Origin: Glaciecola amylolytica
GTDB lineage: Bacteria; Bacteroidota; Bacteroidia; Flavobacteriales_D; Crocinitomicaceae
Length of the DNA: 64,000 bases
Direction: 5' to 3'
Assembly: GCA_003856375.1 (NCBI GenBank)
Contig: CP034120.1
Coordinates: forward strand, 496,001 to 560,000
Shown in pieces: positions 6,964 through 15,643 of the stretch. Position 1 is the stretch's first letter; each line of letters opens with the position of its first letter. The notes under the pieces are model-generated. The model was not told where the DNA came from, searched no databases, and saw nothing but the letters and a program-made list of their open reading frames with translations. A program made the translations under genes and the position numbers.

Positions 6964-9312
6964 GTGAAAAATTTCATTTTCTTCATTTCCCTGATTTTTA
7001 GTTCGGTCTCCATTTCCCAAAATGGGGTCATAAGCGGAAAAATCAGTGAAAATAACCAGCCGGTTCCTTTTGTGACAGTTTCATTGGAGGGAACGGAATT
7101 GGGTGCTATTACAGATGAAAATGGTCAGTTTTCCATTCAAAATGTGCCCTACGGAAAGTATCTTCTAAAGACACAAAGTGCAGAACATAATCCGGTGGAA
7201 AAACAGTTGAGTCTGAATCAGCCGAGCTTGAATGTAGGAGTTGTTCCGGTAAAAAAAGTTGCTCAGATAGACGAAGTAACCATCCTGGCGAAATCGAAAG
7301 TTCAGGAAGTAAAAGAACAACCTTTTGCAGTGGAATCTATTGATATGAAACCGATTCAGAACTTAAATCTGAATGTCAATCAGGTATTGAATCAATCAAC
7401 CGGAGTCCGCATTCGTGAAAGCGGTGGCCTGGGATCTGATTTCGTGTTCTCTTTGAGTGGTTTCACGGGAAATCAGGTGCGTTTCTTTTTAGATGGTCTT
7501 CCGACCGATGTGATGGGAAGATCTTTCAGCATCAATGCCATTCCGGTAAACAACGTGGAACGTGTAGAGATTTACAAAGGTGTTGTCCCGATTCATTTGG
7601 GAGCTGACGTTCTTGGAGGAGCAGTAAACATTGTGACCAATAATGCGGTCAAAAACTTTTTGGATGTTTCATACGGTTTTGGCTCGTTCAATACACATCA
7701 GGCAAGTGTTGTGGGGCGCTACACAACGAAAAAAGGATTTATCGTGAGTGCAAGTGCTTTCTACAATTATTCCGACAACAATTTCAAAGTAGATGTGAAC
7801 CTGTTTGATAAAGCAAGCGGAAAAATTGATGAACAAACCACACGAGTTCCACATTTCAATGACGCTTTTAAATCCGCTACGGGAATGGTCGAAGTGGGAT
7901 TTGTGAATAAAAAATGGGCAGACCGCTTGTTGATCGGATTGATCGGAAATACGACATACAAGGAAGTTCAACAAGGAGCAAATATGACGATTGTAGCCGG
8001 AGAAGTACGCCGCACGGAACAAAGTTTGATTCCTACATTGAAATACGAAAAATCGAATTTGTTTGTCAAAAACCTGTCCCTTCGGGTTTCAGGGTTATAC
8101 AGCTCCGTGAAACAGCAATTGGTAGATACCAGCTCCCGTATTTACAACTGGGAAGGTGGATACACCAACAAGTTATTGTCGAATACTTCCGGAGAGCTGA
8201 ACTGGTATAAAACACTGTTCACTTTTAATGACCGTGCAGGATTGGCTGTTGCTACGCTGAACTACAAATTGGGAAAATACCATCAGTTTACAATCAACAA
8301 TACTTATTCAACCATTACAAGAGTTGGACACGATCCGATCAAACAAGGACCTTTGGCATTTGAAGATCCGAATACGCTGACGAAGAATTTTACCGGAGTC
8401 GCTTACCAACTGAAATTATTCAAAGACAAATGGACCACTTCTGCATTTGCGAAAATGTTCAACATGTGGTCGGAATTATCGAAAGAGAACGAGGAAACAG
8501 GCGGAATTGACCGTATTCAGAATCGCTTTCAACTTCCGGGATACGGAATCGCGACGAGCTATTTCGTATTGAGTTATTTGCAGTTGAAGGCATCCTTTGA
8601 AAGTGCATACCGCTTGCCGGAAGGATATGAAGTATTTGGTGATGGATTGCTGCTTCTGCCTAATCCGGATTTGCAGCCGGAGCAAAGTCAGAATATCAAT
8701 GCAGGATTTTTGTTCGGAAAACGTTTCAAAAAACACCTGGTCAATGTGGATTTCAACTACATGTACCGCTTGCCGGAAAACCTGATTCGAAATGTGGCGA
8801 TCGGAATTACTTCCCGTTACGAGAATTTGGCGCAGGCTAAGGTGAATTGTTTCGAAGGAGCAGTGAGTTATTCCTACAACGACATGTTCAAGATTGAAGT
8901 GAACGCAACATATCAGAATATTCTGAATGCTTCTTTGAAAGCAAACGGAGAACCGGATGATTTGTACGGAGACAGACTTCCGAATGCTCCTTATCTCTTC
9001 GGAAATGCATCTTTTACCTTCAACACCAAACAATTCGGTAAATATAAACAACGAATCGGTTTCAACTGGACAACATCTTATGTGGAAGAGTTTTACCTGA
9101 AATGGTCGAGTTTGGGATCTGTCAACAGCAAATTCGTTATTCCAAGACAAATCTACAGCAATGCTTCCGTAAGTTTTACCAGTCATTCAGGACGCTATAA
9201 TGTTTCTGTTTCCTGTATGAACCTGATGGATGCATTATGCTACGATAATTTCCGGATTCAGAAACCCGGAAGAAGCTTTAATATCAAACTACGCTACTAC
9301 CTGCAAAAGTAA
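6964..9312 (+). CDS. TonB-dependent receptor, XusA-like
   Basis: The 782-residue outer-membrane protein has a signal peptide (about 1-19, cut after SISQ). A CarboxypepD_reg-like beta-sandwich follows (about 21-105, VISGKISENNQPVPFVTVSLEGTELGAITDENGQF), then a plug domain (about 112-230, RIRESGG and the V.RVEIYKGVVPIHLGADVLGGAVNIVT signature) and a long beta-barrel. The last residues (FNIKLRYYLQK) form an amphipathic final strand. It should import a ligand through the outer membrane using TonB energy. The start codon is GTG. A DUF4374 lipoprotein gene follows 72 bases downstream, the arrangement seen in xenosiderophore uptake systems, so a ferric siderophore is the likeliest substrate. Confidence 0.85.
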   Translation: MKNFIFFISLIFSSVSISQNGVISGKISENNQPVPFVTVSLEGTELGAITDENGQFSIQNVPYGKYLLKTQSAEHNPVEKQLSLNQPSLNVGVVPVKKVAQIDEVTILAKSKVQEVKEQPFAVESIDMKPIQNLNLNVNQVLNQSTGVRIRESGGLGSDFVFSLSGFTGNQVRFFLDGLPTDVMGRSFSINAIPVNNVERVEIYKGVVPIHLGADVLGGAVNIVTNNAVKNFLDVSYGFGSFNTHQASVVGRYTTKKGFIVSASAFYNYSDNNFKVDVNLFDKASGKIDEQTTRVPHFNDAFKSATGMVEVGFVNKKWADRLLIGLIGNTTYKEVQQGANMTIVAGEVRRTEQSLIPTLKYEKSNLFVKNLSLRVSGLYSSVKQQLVDTSSRIYNWEGGYTNKLLSNTSGELNWYKTLFTFNDRAGLAVATLNYKLGKYHQFTINNTYSTITRVGHDPIKQGPLAFEDPNTLTKNFTGVAYQLKLFKDKWTTSAFAKMFNMWSELSKENEETGGIDRIQNRFQLPGYGIATSYFVLSYLQLKASFESAYRLPEGYEVFGDGLLLLPNPDLQPEQSQNINAGFLFGKRFKKHLVNVDFNYMYRLPENLIRNVAIGITSRYENLAQAKVNCFEGAVSYSYNDMFKIEVNATYQNILNASLKANGEPDDLYGDRLPNAPYLFGNASFTFNTKQFGKYKQRIGFNWTTSYVEEFYLKWSSLGSVNSKFVIPRQIYSNASVSFTSHSGRYNVSVSCMNLMDALCYDNFRIQKPGRSFNIKLRYYLQK

Positions 9313-9384
9313 GAGGAAGCACTGCTTTCAAAAAGTATCCGCAGTAACGGATCGAAAAAAAAGTTAAACGCAAAAAAAAGTTAC

Positions 9385-10614
9385 ATGAAAACAAAAAGCA
9401 CGTTAGTGATTGCTGCAATTGCCCTTTTAGGGATGACAACAATTACTTCTTGTAAAAAGAAGAAAAAAACGGGAGAAGAAGAAACTGTTCCGGCATCGGG
9501 ATATGTTTTAGGTTTGAAAACAACCAGTGCTGGTGCTGATGCCGAGTATTTGATTACTTCCGAAGATTTGATGTCGGGAACTCTTTCAGCATCCGGAAAC
9601 GGAATCGAGCAAATGGGGTGGATGTATTACCACAAAGTAGGAAGCAAATACCTGGCAATGGATTACACCAACAATATTTGTACAGGTTACAAAATTGAAG
9701 ACAATACCTTGTCGTCTGCGGGAAGTTTTGTGTTTGACCGTTTGGATGTATTGACAAATACTTCTGATGGAAATGTATTCGCAATCAGTGCTCCTTGGGG
9801 AGGTGGTTCATACGATTGTAAATTCATGAATCTGAACCCGAATTCCATGTCGATTACATCTACTCAAAATGTTGTGTTCAAAGTATTGTACAACGATACC
9901 AATGCGCAATTGAACATGTGGCCTACAGGTTCTTATATCGCTGACGGGAAATTGTATGTTTCTTATTATCCGTTGCACGGAGCTTCCTGGGATACTCCAA
10001 GAACGGATACAGCTTACGTGAACGTTTACACTTATCCTGGATTGAACTTCGTGTCAACCATGAAAGATACGCGTACAAGTCCAATCGGATATTACGGAGG
10101 TTCTCCTGCAATTATAGAAGATGAGAACGGAAACCATTACACGATTTCAACAAGTTCTTTGGCAGCAGGATTTACTCAGGCTACAAAACCTTCCGGAATT
10201 TTGAAAATCAATGCAGGAGACAATGCATTCAACAGCAGCTACTTCTTCAATACGGAAGCATTGGGATATAAAATCTTAACGGGAGCTTATATTGGAAACG
10301 GAAAAATGATTGCTCGTGTCATCCCGAATTCAGTAGATGCAACAGCAGCAGCATGGGCTGCTTTCGGAATTGATGTTCCGATTCATCGGATCGCTATCCT
10401 GGATTTGAATGCACAAACATTGCAGATCGTGAATGATGTTCCTGCTCATGGCGGGCAATATTACACGCCGTTCCACATTGAAGACGGGAAAGTATACATT
10501 TCTGTAAACACAGGTTCAAATGCATGGATTTACCGTGTGGATCCTGCAGCAGGAACTGCTCAGCAAGGGGCAACCATTTCAGGAAAATCAATTCAGTGTT
10601 TCTTCAAGTATTAA
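9385..10614 (+). CDS. DUF4374 surface lipoprotein, XusB-like
   Basis: The 409-residue product starts with a lipoprotein signal ending LGMTTITSC (acylated Cys23), followed by a Lys-rich spacer. The remainder matches DUF4374, a beta-propeller family: short repeating beta segments such as GYVLGLKTTSAGADAEYLITSEDL and DGKLYVSYYP. In Bacteroides the family member XusB sits on the cell surface and binds catecholate siderophores for the receptor XusA. The position directly after a TonB receptor supports the same role. A PepSY-type reductase (XusC) that often accompanies the pair is absent nearby. A GAAA-loop terminator closes the unit. Confidence 0.78.
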   Translation: MKTKSTLVIAAIALLGMTTITSCKKKKKTGEEETVPASGYVLGLKTTSAGADAEYLITSEDLMSGTLSASGNGIEQMGWMYYHKVGSKYLAMDYTNNICTGYKIEDNTLSSAGSFVFDRLDVLTNTSDGNVFAISAPWGGGSYDCKFMNLNPNSMSITSTQNVVFKVLYNDTNAQLNMWPTGSYIADGKLYVSYYPLHGASWDTPRTDTAYVNVYTYPGLNFVSTMKDTRTSPIGYYGGSPAIIEDENGNHYTISTSSLAAGFTQATKPSGILKINAGDNAFNSSYFFNTEALGYKILTGAYIGNGKMIARVIPNSVDATAAAWAAFGIDVPIHRIAILDLNAQTLQIVNDVPAHGGQYYTPFHIEDGKVYISVNTGSNAWIYRVDPAAGTAQQGATISGKSIQCFFKY

Positions 10615-10641
10615 TCCTTGTTGATTCGCAATAATCAGAAC

Positions 10642-10670
10642 AGCCATCGGGAAACCGGTGGCTTTCTTTT
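10642..10670 (+). terminator. Rho-independent terminator
   Basis: AGCCATCGG and CCGGTGGCT form a 9-bp stem around a GAAA tetraloop, followed by TTCTTTT. It ends the TonB/DUF4374 operon and shows that the open frame running back to 10618 is not part of the next gene. Confidence 0.88.
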
Positions 10671-10706
10671 ATCTCAAAATTTAACATGGAGAGCAGAAAA
10701 GATTTC

Positions 10707-10714
10707 TAATTTTG
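10707..10714 (+). promoter_or_regulatory. -7 promoter box
   Basis: TAATTTTG is a perfect TAnnTTTG box that ends 17 bases before the ATG at 10732. It supports that start over the longer frame from 10618. No clear -33 element is seen. Confidence 0.55.
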
Positions 10715-10731
10715 CATCCAAAATCCGACAA

Positions 10732-11568
10732 ATGAAATCTGTAGTTCTCCTTTTTGCGATCGTTCTTGCTTTTCCAGTTTTTTCTCAAGATAAAGTTGAG
10801 ATCTGGAAGCCGAATAAAAAAGGCTCGTTTTACATCTATTGGGGATGGAACCGCGGGGCATATACCAAGTCGGATATTACTTTCACGGGGAATTCCTATA
10901 ATTTCAAATTGAATAACGTCATTGCAAATGACCGCCAGTCGATTTTCCGCGCGAATTTGTACCTGAATCCCGCTACGATGACCATTCCTCAGTATAACCT
11001 GCGTTTGGGGTATTATTTCAAGGACAAGTACGAAATCTCCATAGGTTCCGACCACATGAAGTATGTGATGAAAAATTTCCAGACGGTAAAAATGGACGGA
11101 CATATTGAAAACTCAGGAACTCCTTACGACGGTGTTTACAACAATCAGGATATGTATATGGACACGTCGTTTTTGCTGTTCGAACACACAGACGGATTGA
11201 ACTATCTGAATGCTGAAATTCGCCGCTCAGATGCGTTGATCAATGTGAAGCATTTCAACTTGAGTGTAAACGAAGGAATTGGTTTTGGATTGTTGGTTCC
11301 GAGAACCAATACCACTTTGCTGGGAAATCCGCGCCACGATGAGTTTCATTTGGCAGGATACGGATTAGGTTTGGTTGGAGCAGTAAAACTGAGCTTTTTC
11401 AAGTATTTCTTCATTCAAAGTGAAGCGAAATACGGATTCATCCACATGCCTGATATCCGCACCACCAGAAATCCTGATGACAAGGCGAAACAGCATTTCT
11501 TTTTCATGCAGTACAACATCGTTTTCGGAGCGCAGTTTCAATTGACAAACCGCGTAAAAAAGCACTGA
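10732..11568 (+). CDS. Outer membrane beta-barrel-like protein of unknown function
   Basis: With the start at 10732 the product is 278 residues. It has a clear signal peptide (about 1-19, MKSVVLLFAIVLAFPVFSQ) and then alternating aromatic/polar strands (FYIYWGWNRGAY, YNLRLGYYFKDKYEISIG, FFIQSEAKYGF, MQYNIVFGAQFQL) typical of a small outer-membrane barrel. The frame is open back to 10618, but that would cross a terminator and the promoter box. I do not recognise a named family. The gene stops one base before the convergent SdiA-regulated-like gene. A link to the upstream siderophore pair is possible but not shown. Confidence 0.7.
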   Translation: MKSVVLLFAIVLAFPVFSQDKVEIWKPNKKGSFYIYWGWNRGAYTKSDITFTGNSYNFKLNNVIANDRQSIFRANLYLNPATMTIPQYNLRLGYYFKDKYEISIGSDHMKYVMKNFQTVKMDGHIENSGTPYDGVYNNQDMYMDTSFLLFEHTDGLNYLNAEIRRSDALINVKHFNLSVNEGIGFGLLVPRTNTTLLGNPRHDEFHLAGYGLGLVGAVKLSFFKYFFIQSEAKYGFIHMPDIRTTRNPDDKAKQHFFFMQYNIVFGAQFQLTNRVKKH

Positions 11569-12459
11569 TTACTTTCGGTTCTTCTCTGAAAAAAGTAAGA
11601 TTTTAGGATCTCCGGTTTGGCCTTCATTGGAAATATACAAATCTCCATTTGGCATAATGGCAATTCCTTCCGCTTTATTGAATTTCAAAGGATCAAGGAC
11701 TTCCAGGTGCTTGATTGCCCCGGCTCCGTCAAACACAAACAAGTAATAATCCGAAGCGCTCAACACATAAAGCAATTTGGATTTGGGATGAAGATAAATT
11801 CCCGAGATCTGGAATTTTAATGCAACATCCAGTTCATTCGGGTTTTTCTTGCTGGGTTTTGTGGGAAGTTCGATCTTGTTCTTTTGTGCAAAATCTTTGA
11901 TCACCTGAATGTCATAAACGTAAAGAGGTTCCTTTTGCAAAGTCTTGCTTTGAAGGTCAAAAGCATAAATCGTTCGCAGGTTTTTATATTCAGCTCCTTT
12001 GGCAATTTTACTTTTCGACCCGATCAGTAAGCGTTTGTTCACTTTGTCGTAGCACAGTCCTTCGTTGTCCTTATTCGGAATTCCGGTCTGAATGGAATCA
12101 ATCTGCTGCTGTTCCTTTTCGAAGTTATGAATCCGGAACAAAACACCGTCACTGCGAAGCACATATAAATCGTTTCCTGCCGGAGCAATTCCTTCGTAAT
12201 CTCCCGGTCCGGCGAAAACAATCTTCCGGGCCACTTCCTGTTTTTTCAGGTCATAAATGAACGCAATTCCTTCTTCATCCTGAATGCAAATCAATGTTTT
12301 TGAATCAACGATGCTGAGACCCGAAACTTCTCTTAATTCGGGCGGAAGAATGATGAGCTTGTCTTCTTGTATTAAATGATACGGAAGACTGCTTTGAGCA
12401 TCGGTAAAATAAACCGCTCCGATAATAAAACAAAGACTGATTGCTAAAATGCGTTTCAT
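11569..12459 (-). CDS. SdiA-regulated-like beta-propeller protein
   Basis: This 296-residue exported protein has a signal peptide (about 1-21). The body resembles the SdiA-regulated family: LREVSGLSIVDSKTLICIQDEEGIAFIYDL near the start, GDYEGIAPAGNDLYVLRSDG, DNEGLCYDKVNKRLLIG, and KAEGIAIMPNGDLYISNEGQ at the end. These are repeating blades of a propeller. The biochemical role of the family is not settled, although some related proteins show phytase-like or esterase-like folds. It is last in a minus-strand run after the DUF1801 gene (59-base gap). Confidence 0.72.
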   Translation of the reverse strand: MKRILAISLCFIIGAVYFTDAQSSLPYHLIQEDKLIILPPELREVSGLSIVDSKTLICIQDEEGIAFIYDLKKQEVARKIVFAGPGDYEGIAPAGNDLYVLRSDGVLFRIHNFEKEQQQIDSIQTGIPNKDNEGLCYDKVNKRLLIGSKSKIAKGAEYKNLRTIYAFDLQSKTLQKEPLYVYDIQVIKDFAQKNKIELPTKPSKKNPNELDVALKFQISGIYLHPKSKLLYVLSASDYYLFVFDGAGAIKHLEVLDPLKFNKAEGIAIMPNGDLYISNEGQTGDPKILLFSEKNRK

Positions 12460-12518
12460 AGCTTAAAATTAAAAAAGTGCTTGAAGAGGAGCGTGTATTT
12501 AGGATGTATTAACGAATC

Positions 12519-12890
12519 CTATTGACCGGAAGTCATTTCGTGGTAAAGTTTGGCATTTCGGATCAATTCCCGAAGCTCTTTCTTTTTCAGGAGCGTTTTG
12601 GAAATTTCCACATAACGGGTTTTCTTTCCGGTTCCGGTCAGTAAACCATGCTTGTTTGCAAGCTCGGCTCCTTTACTGAAAGAAAGTTTGAGACCTTTTT
12701 GGGATGGAAGCAATACGCAGACCATTCCTTTGTATCCGGGGCCGTAACTGAATGCAAGCATTTTGGCCGCAATATCTAATTCCTGCTGGCTGTTCGGCAA
12801 CTCCTGTTCAAGCAGGAATTGAGTTTCAAGAAAAAGTTCTTTTACTGTTTGTGAGTAAGCTCCCAGAAAAATGGCTAAAGAAGGATTCAT
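12519..12890 (-). CDS. DUF1801-like protein
   Basis: The 123-residue cytosolic protein resembles DUF1801: an acidic N-terminal helix, a hydrophobic beta core (AFSYGPGYKGMVCVLLPSQKGLKLSFSKG), and a Lys-rich C-terminal helix (SKTLLKKKELRELIRNAKLYHE). The family has no established reaction. The start codon shares one base with the stop of the upstream glycosyltransferase gene, a TAATG junction that suggests coupled translation. Confidence 0.7.
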   Translation of the reverse strand: MNPSLAIFLGAYSQTVKELFLETQFLLEQELPNSQQELDIAAKMLAFSYGPGYKGMVCVLLPSQKGLKLSFSKGAELANKHGLLTGTGKKTRYVEISKTLLKKKELRELIRNAKLYHEMTSGQ

Positions 12891-13918
12891 TACAAATCGA
12901 ATTTCCGTTGGTTTAAGTCTTTGAATTTACTAACCTTTTGGATATAAAGTGCCCATAAAATACTTCCTCTGTAAAAACGAATCGGAGCTTTGGTATCCAG
13001 CTTCTTCCATTTCCTCCGTTCCTTAGTGCTTGAAGGGAAATGCTTGTAGAAAGACATATGCGCCCTGAAAACCGCCCAGAAATGCGGAAATTGCCCTCTG
13101 AGTAAAAATACGAATGCAGCCAAAGCATCAAAACAAAGCCTTCTGAAAAGAACATAGGCCAAGCCCTTTCGCTGGTTTTTATGGATCATTAAAAGACTGT
13201 TTCTGAAATTCAAAAAGGTCTTTTTAGGGTTCATGTAATTCAAAGTACCACCTCCAACATGGTAAACCACGCTTCCCGGGTTTACTTCAAAATGAAATCC
13301 CATGCGTTGAATTCTCCAGCACAGATCAATTTCTTCCATGTGCGCAAAGAACCGCTCGTCCAAACCTCCGGTTTCCCAATACAAATCTGCACGAATCATT
13401 AAACAGGCACCTGTTGCCCAGAAAATCCGGGCAGGATAATCATACTGGCCTTCGTCTTTTTCCACGTGATCCATGATTCTACCACGGCAAAAAGGGTAGT
13501 GGTACTTATCGAGAAAACCTCCCGAAGCACCTGCATGTTCGAAATTCCCCTTGATTTTGAACGAATGAATTTTGGGCTGACAACCTGCAACCTGCGGATT
13601 TTTCATCGTTTCAACCATAGGCAGAAGCCAGTCTTTGCTTACTTCAACATCGCTGTTGAGCAACACATAATAATCTGCCTTTACCTGTTTCAAGGCGTCA
13701 TTGTAGCCTTTGGCAAAACCGCCGTTTGATGCATTGACAACAATTTCCAGATCCGGAAAGTGCGTTTTTGTCCATGAAACGGAATCATCCGTTGAGGCAT
13801 TGTCTGCCAGGACTACCCGAAATGGTTTCGAGTACTCAATAACTTGCGGAAGAAATTGTTCTAAAAAGTGTTTACCATTCCAGTTGAGAATGACAACGGC
13901 GATGTCAGGATATTGCAC
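12890..13918 (-). CDS. Family 2 glycosyltransferase
   Basis: The 342-residue protein has a GT-A fold: IAVVILNWNGKHFLEQFLPQVI at the N-terminus, nucleotide-binding VVLADNASTDDS, NGGFAKGYNDALKQ, a DxD-like LLNSDVEV (about residues 89-96), then GLDERFFAHMEEIDLCWR. This resembles the rhamnosyltransferase-type subgroup that builds surface polysaccharide from nucleotide sugars at the inner face of the membrane. The C-terminal third is basic and may bind membrane. The start is GTG (13916-13918), 8 bases after the upstream stop, and no ATG is available nearby. Donor and acceptor are unknown. Confidence 0.87.
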   Translation of the reverse strand: MQYPDIAVVILNWNGKHFLEQFLPQVIEYSKPFRVVLADNASTDDSVSWTKTHFPDLEIVVNASNGGFAKGYNDALKQVKADYYVLLNSDVEVSKDWLLPMVETMKNPQVAGCQPKIHSFKIKGNFEHAGASGGFLDKYHYPFCRGRIMDHVEKDEGQYDYPARIFWATGACLMIRADLYWETGGLDERFFAHMEEIDLCWRIQRMGFHFEVNPGSVVYHVGGGTLNYMNPKKTFLNFRNSLLMIHKNQRKGLAYVLFRRLCFDALAAFVFLLRGQFPHFWAVFRAHMSFYKHFPSSTKERRKWKKLDTKAPIRFYRGSILWALYIQKVSKFKDLNQRKFDL

Positions 13919-13926
13919 AGATGGTT

Positions 13927-15384
13927 TTAGTCTTGTTTGTAATAATAGCCGCTATTTGTACCATATTGACTGGATCCGTTAGAGCTGTCAACACCCTGGC
14001 CTGAATTGTTTCGTTTAACGAGCATTTCCTGCCATTTGTAGTTTTGCTGTTCTCCAACCATATCGGAATGCAGTAAGCGGTAAGCGTTGTTTACCAGATC
14101 CGGGTTGTAGAATACAAAACGCTTGTTGCTGAAATTTTTGATTTTGTAGTAATGCCAGATCTCATAAGGATATTCGGAAGGAGAAGTTTCCCTTACGATA
14201 ATGGTATTCGGCTGTCCGTATTGCAGGTAAACGCGTCCGCGGTCGGTTTCAAAACCACTTTGGAAATTGTTTCCGTAATTAGCTTCAACCAAAACCACAT
14301 TTTTCTTGTAAATCATCCATTGATTGTAGGCATCGTTTCCGGAAGTCTGAACCCAGAACTGCTGAATGTGCTTACGGCACAAGTCAGGGCTGTTAGCCTT
14401 CAATGTTTTGATGATCGATTTTACTTCTGCCGGTCTTGCAATCGGAATTAAACTTCCCAGATAATACTTCAAAGAATCGTCTGTGATAGAAGCCTGAAAA
14501 GCCGGATTTAAGACAATGTCTTCTACATTTTCATCCTTAATTTCAATGTCGTTGATGCGTTCAAAGAAGTAATCTGCGGTTTGCCCGATCGTCTTATTGT
14601 TTTTGTCAATGATCTCTAAAGTCAGGTGATAAGATCCTGATGGCAGTTTGGAAATATCCATGTTTCTGAAAACAGGAACTACCGGCCCGGGTTTGATCTT
14701 CGTGAAACGCGAAAAACCGGGCATAATCTGATTGGTTTGTGAAGAAACAACCTGTTGTCTTAAACCAAAAGTACTGTCCTGAATAAGGTTGGTATTGTAC
14801 AATTCCACATAATATGGAATTCTGGTCATTGCCTGACTGTAAAAGTTCGAAATCCGTGGGATAATCTCGTATCCGCTTTTTTGGAACGGAGACTCCATAT
14901 TGGTACTTGGTGTGGCAACTTCGGCAATCAAAATATCTGAAGTAGCTACTTTGGATGTGACTTCTGCAACATGGATTTCCAGTTTTCCTTCCAGAGATTT
15001 TCCTTTTGCCAGAATATCCATTAAGTTCAGGTGAGCAGTATAATTTCCGGGTTGAAGCGGAATGTGTACATTATCGAAGAAATCTTCCACGATCGAATCG
15101 CGCATTCTGGGACTTTCCAAAACAAAACCGTCTACGTAAACAGTGTCGCCACTTGGCTCACTGGTAATGATCGTCGATACGGCAATTTTTGCTTGCAAAA
15201 CGGAATCAACCGGAGCAAATTGAATAGTATATGCAACGAATTGAAACTGAAGATCAATGTACGGACCTTGTTCGGGTGAGTAATAACTTTTGTAATCAAT
15301 AAAAGCTTTCATTTGATTTTTCTGTCCAAACGAATTTGAGACCAGAACAAATAATGGGATTATCACCAAACAGAGTTTTTTCAT
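13927..15384 (-). CDS. GWxTD domain-containing secreted protein
   Basis: The 485-residue protein has a signal peptide (about 1-20). Beta-rich domains make up the first 320 residues, and the C-terminal GWxTD domain is marked by GFETDRGRVYLQYGQP and EIWHYYKI. The name-giving motif here reads GFETD, with F in place of W. Members are found mainly in Bacteroidota and related phyla; the function is not established. The tail is rich in Ser, Gly, Tyr and Asn. It leads a minus-strand operon with the glycosyltransferase. A near-consensus -7 box (CATATTTG on the minus strand, 15390-15397) lies just upstream. Confidence 0.85.
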   Translation of the reverse strand: MKKLCLVIIPLFVLVSNSFGQKNQMKAFIDYKSYYSPEQGPYIDLQFQFVAYTIQFAPVDSVLQAKIAVSTIITSEPSGDTVYVDGFVLESPRMRDSIVEDFFDNVHIPLQPGNYTAHLNLMDILAKGKSLEGKLEIHVAEVTSKVATSDILIAEVATPSTNMESPFQKSGYEIIPRISNFYSQAMTRIPYYVELYNTNLIQDSTFGLRQQVVSSQTNQIMPGFSRFTKIKPGPVVPVFRNMDISKLPSGSYHLTLEIIDKNNKTIGQTADYFFERINDIEIKDENVEDIVLNPAFQASITDDSLKYYLGSLIPIARPAEVKSIIKTLKANSPDLCRKHIQQFWVQTSGNDAYNQWMIYKKNVVLVEANYGNNFQSGFETDRGRVYLQYGQPNTIIVRETSPSEYPYEIWHYYKIKNFSNKRFVFYNPDLVNNAYRLLHSDMVGEQQNYKWQEMLVKRNNSGQGVDSSNGSSQYGTNSGYYYKQD

Positions 15385-15524
15385 AGTACAAATATGTAAC
15401 GTAAAGTTAGTGAATTTGGCTGGGTTTACCGAAAATGATTCTTCATAAAAGGAAAATTATTGATTAAACGGTACTGATTTTCAGATAACAAGTAAATAAC
15501 TTTTATTTTTTTTTCAATTAACAC

Positions 15525-15554
15525 TTGCCAAAAAGGAAAATAGCACTACTTTTG
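15525..15554 (+). promoter_or_regulatory. Consensus promoter of tRNA-Ser
   Basis: TTG at 15525-15527, exactly 19 bases, then TACTTTTG at 15547-15554 is a full match to the Bacteroidota promoter TTG-N19-TAnnTTTG. The mature tRNA begins five bases after the box, so transcription should start at or within a few bases of the tRNA 5' end. Confidence 0.8.
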
Positions 15555-15558
15555 TCGC

Positions 15559-15643
15559 GGAGAGTTGGCAGAGTGGTCGATTGCGGCGGTCTTGAAAACC
15601 GTTGTACCGCGAGGTACCGGGGGTTCGAATCCCTCACTCTCCG
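15559..15643 (+). tRNA. tRNA-Ser (anticodon UGA)
   Basis: The acceptor arms GGAGAGT (15559-15565) and ACTCTCC (15636-15642) pair perfectly. The anticodon loop CTTGAAA gives anticodon TGA, which reads UCA. A long variable arm (GTACCGCGAGGTAC region) marks a class II tRNA, and the T-loop GGTTCGAATCC is normal. CCA is not encoded. The last 16 bases of the gene are repeated downstream at 15799-15814. Confidence 0.95.

Noticed and set aside
10618-10731. N-terminal extension of the barrel gene at 10732
   Set aside because: It crosses a strong GAAA-loop terminator and a perfect -7 box, and would remove the signal peptide from the N-terminus.
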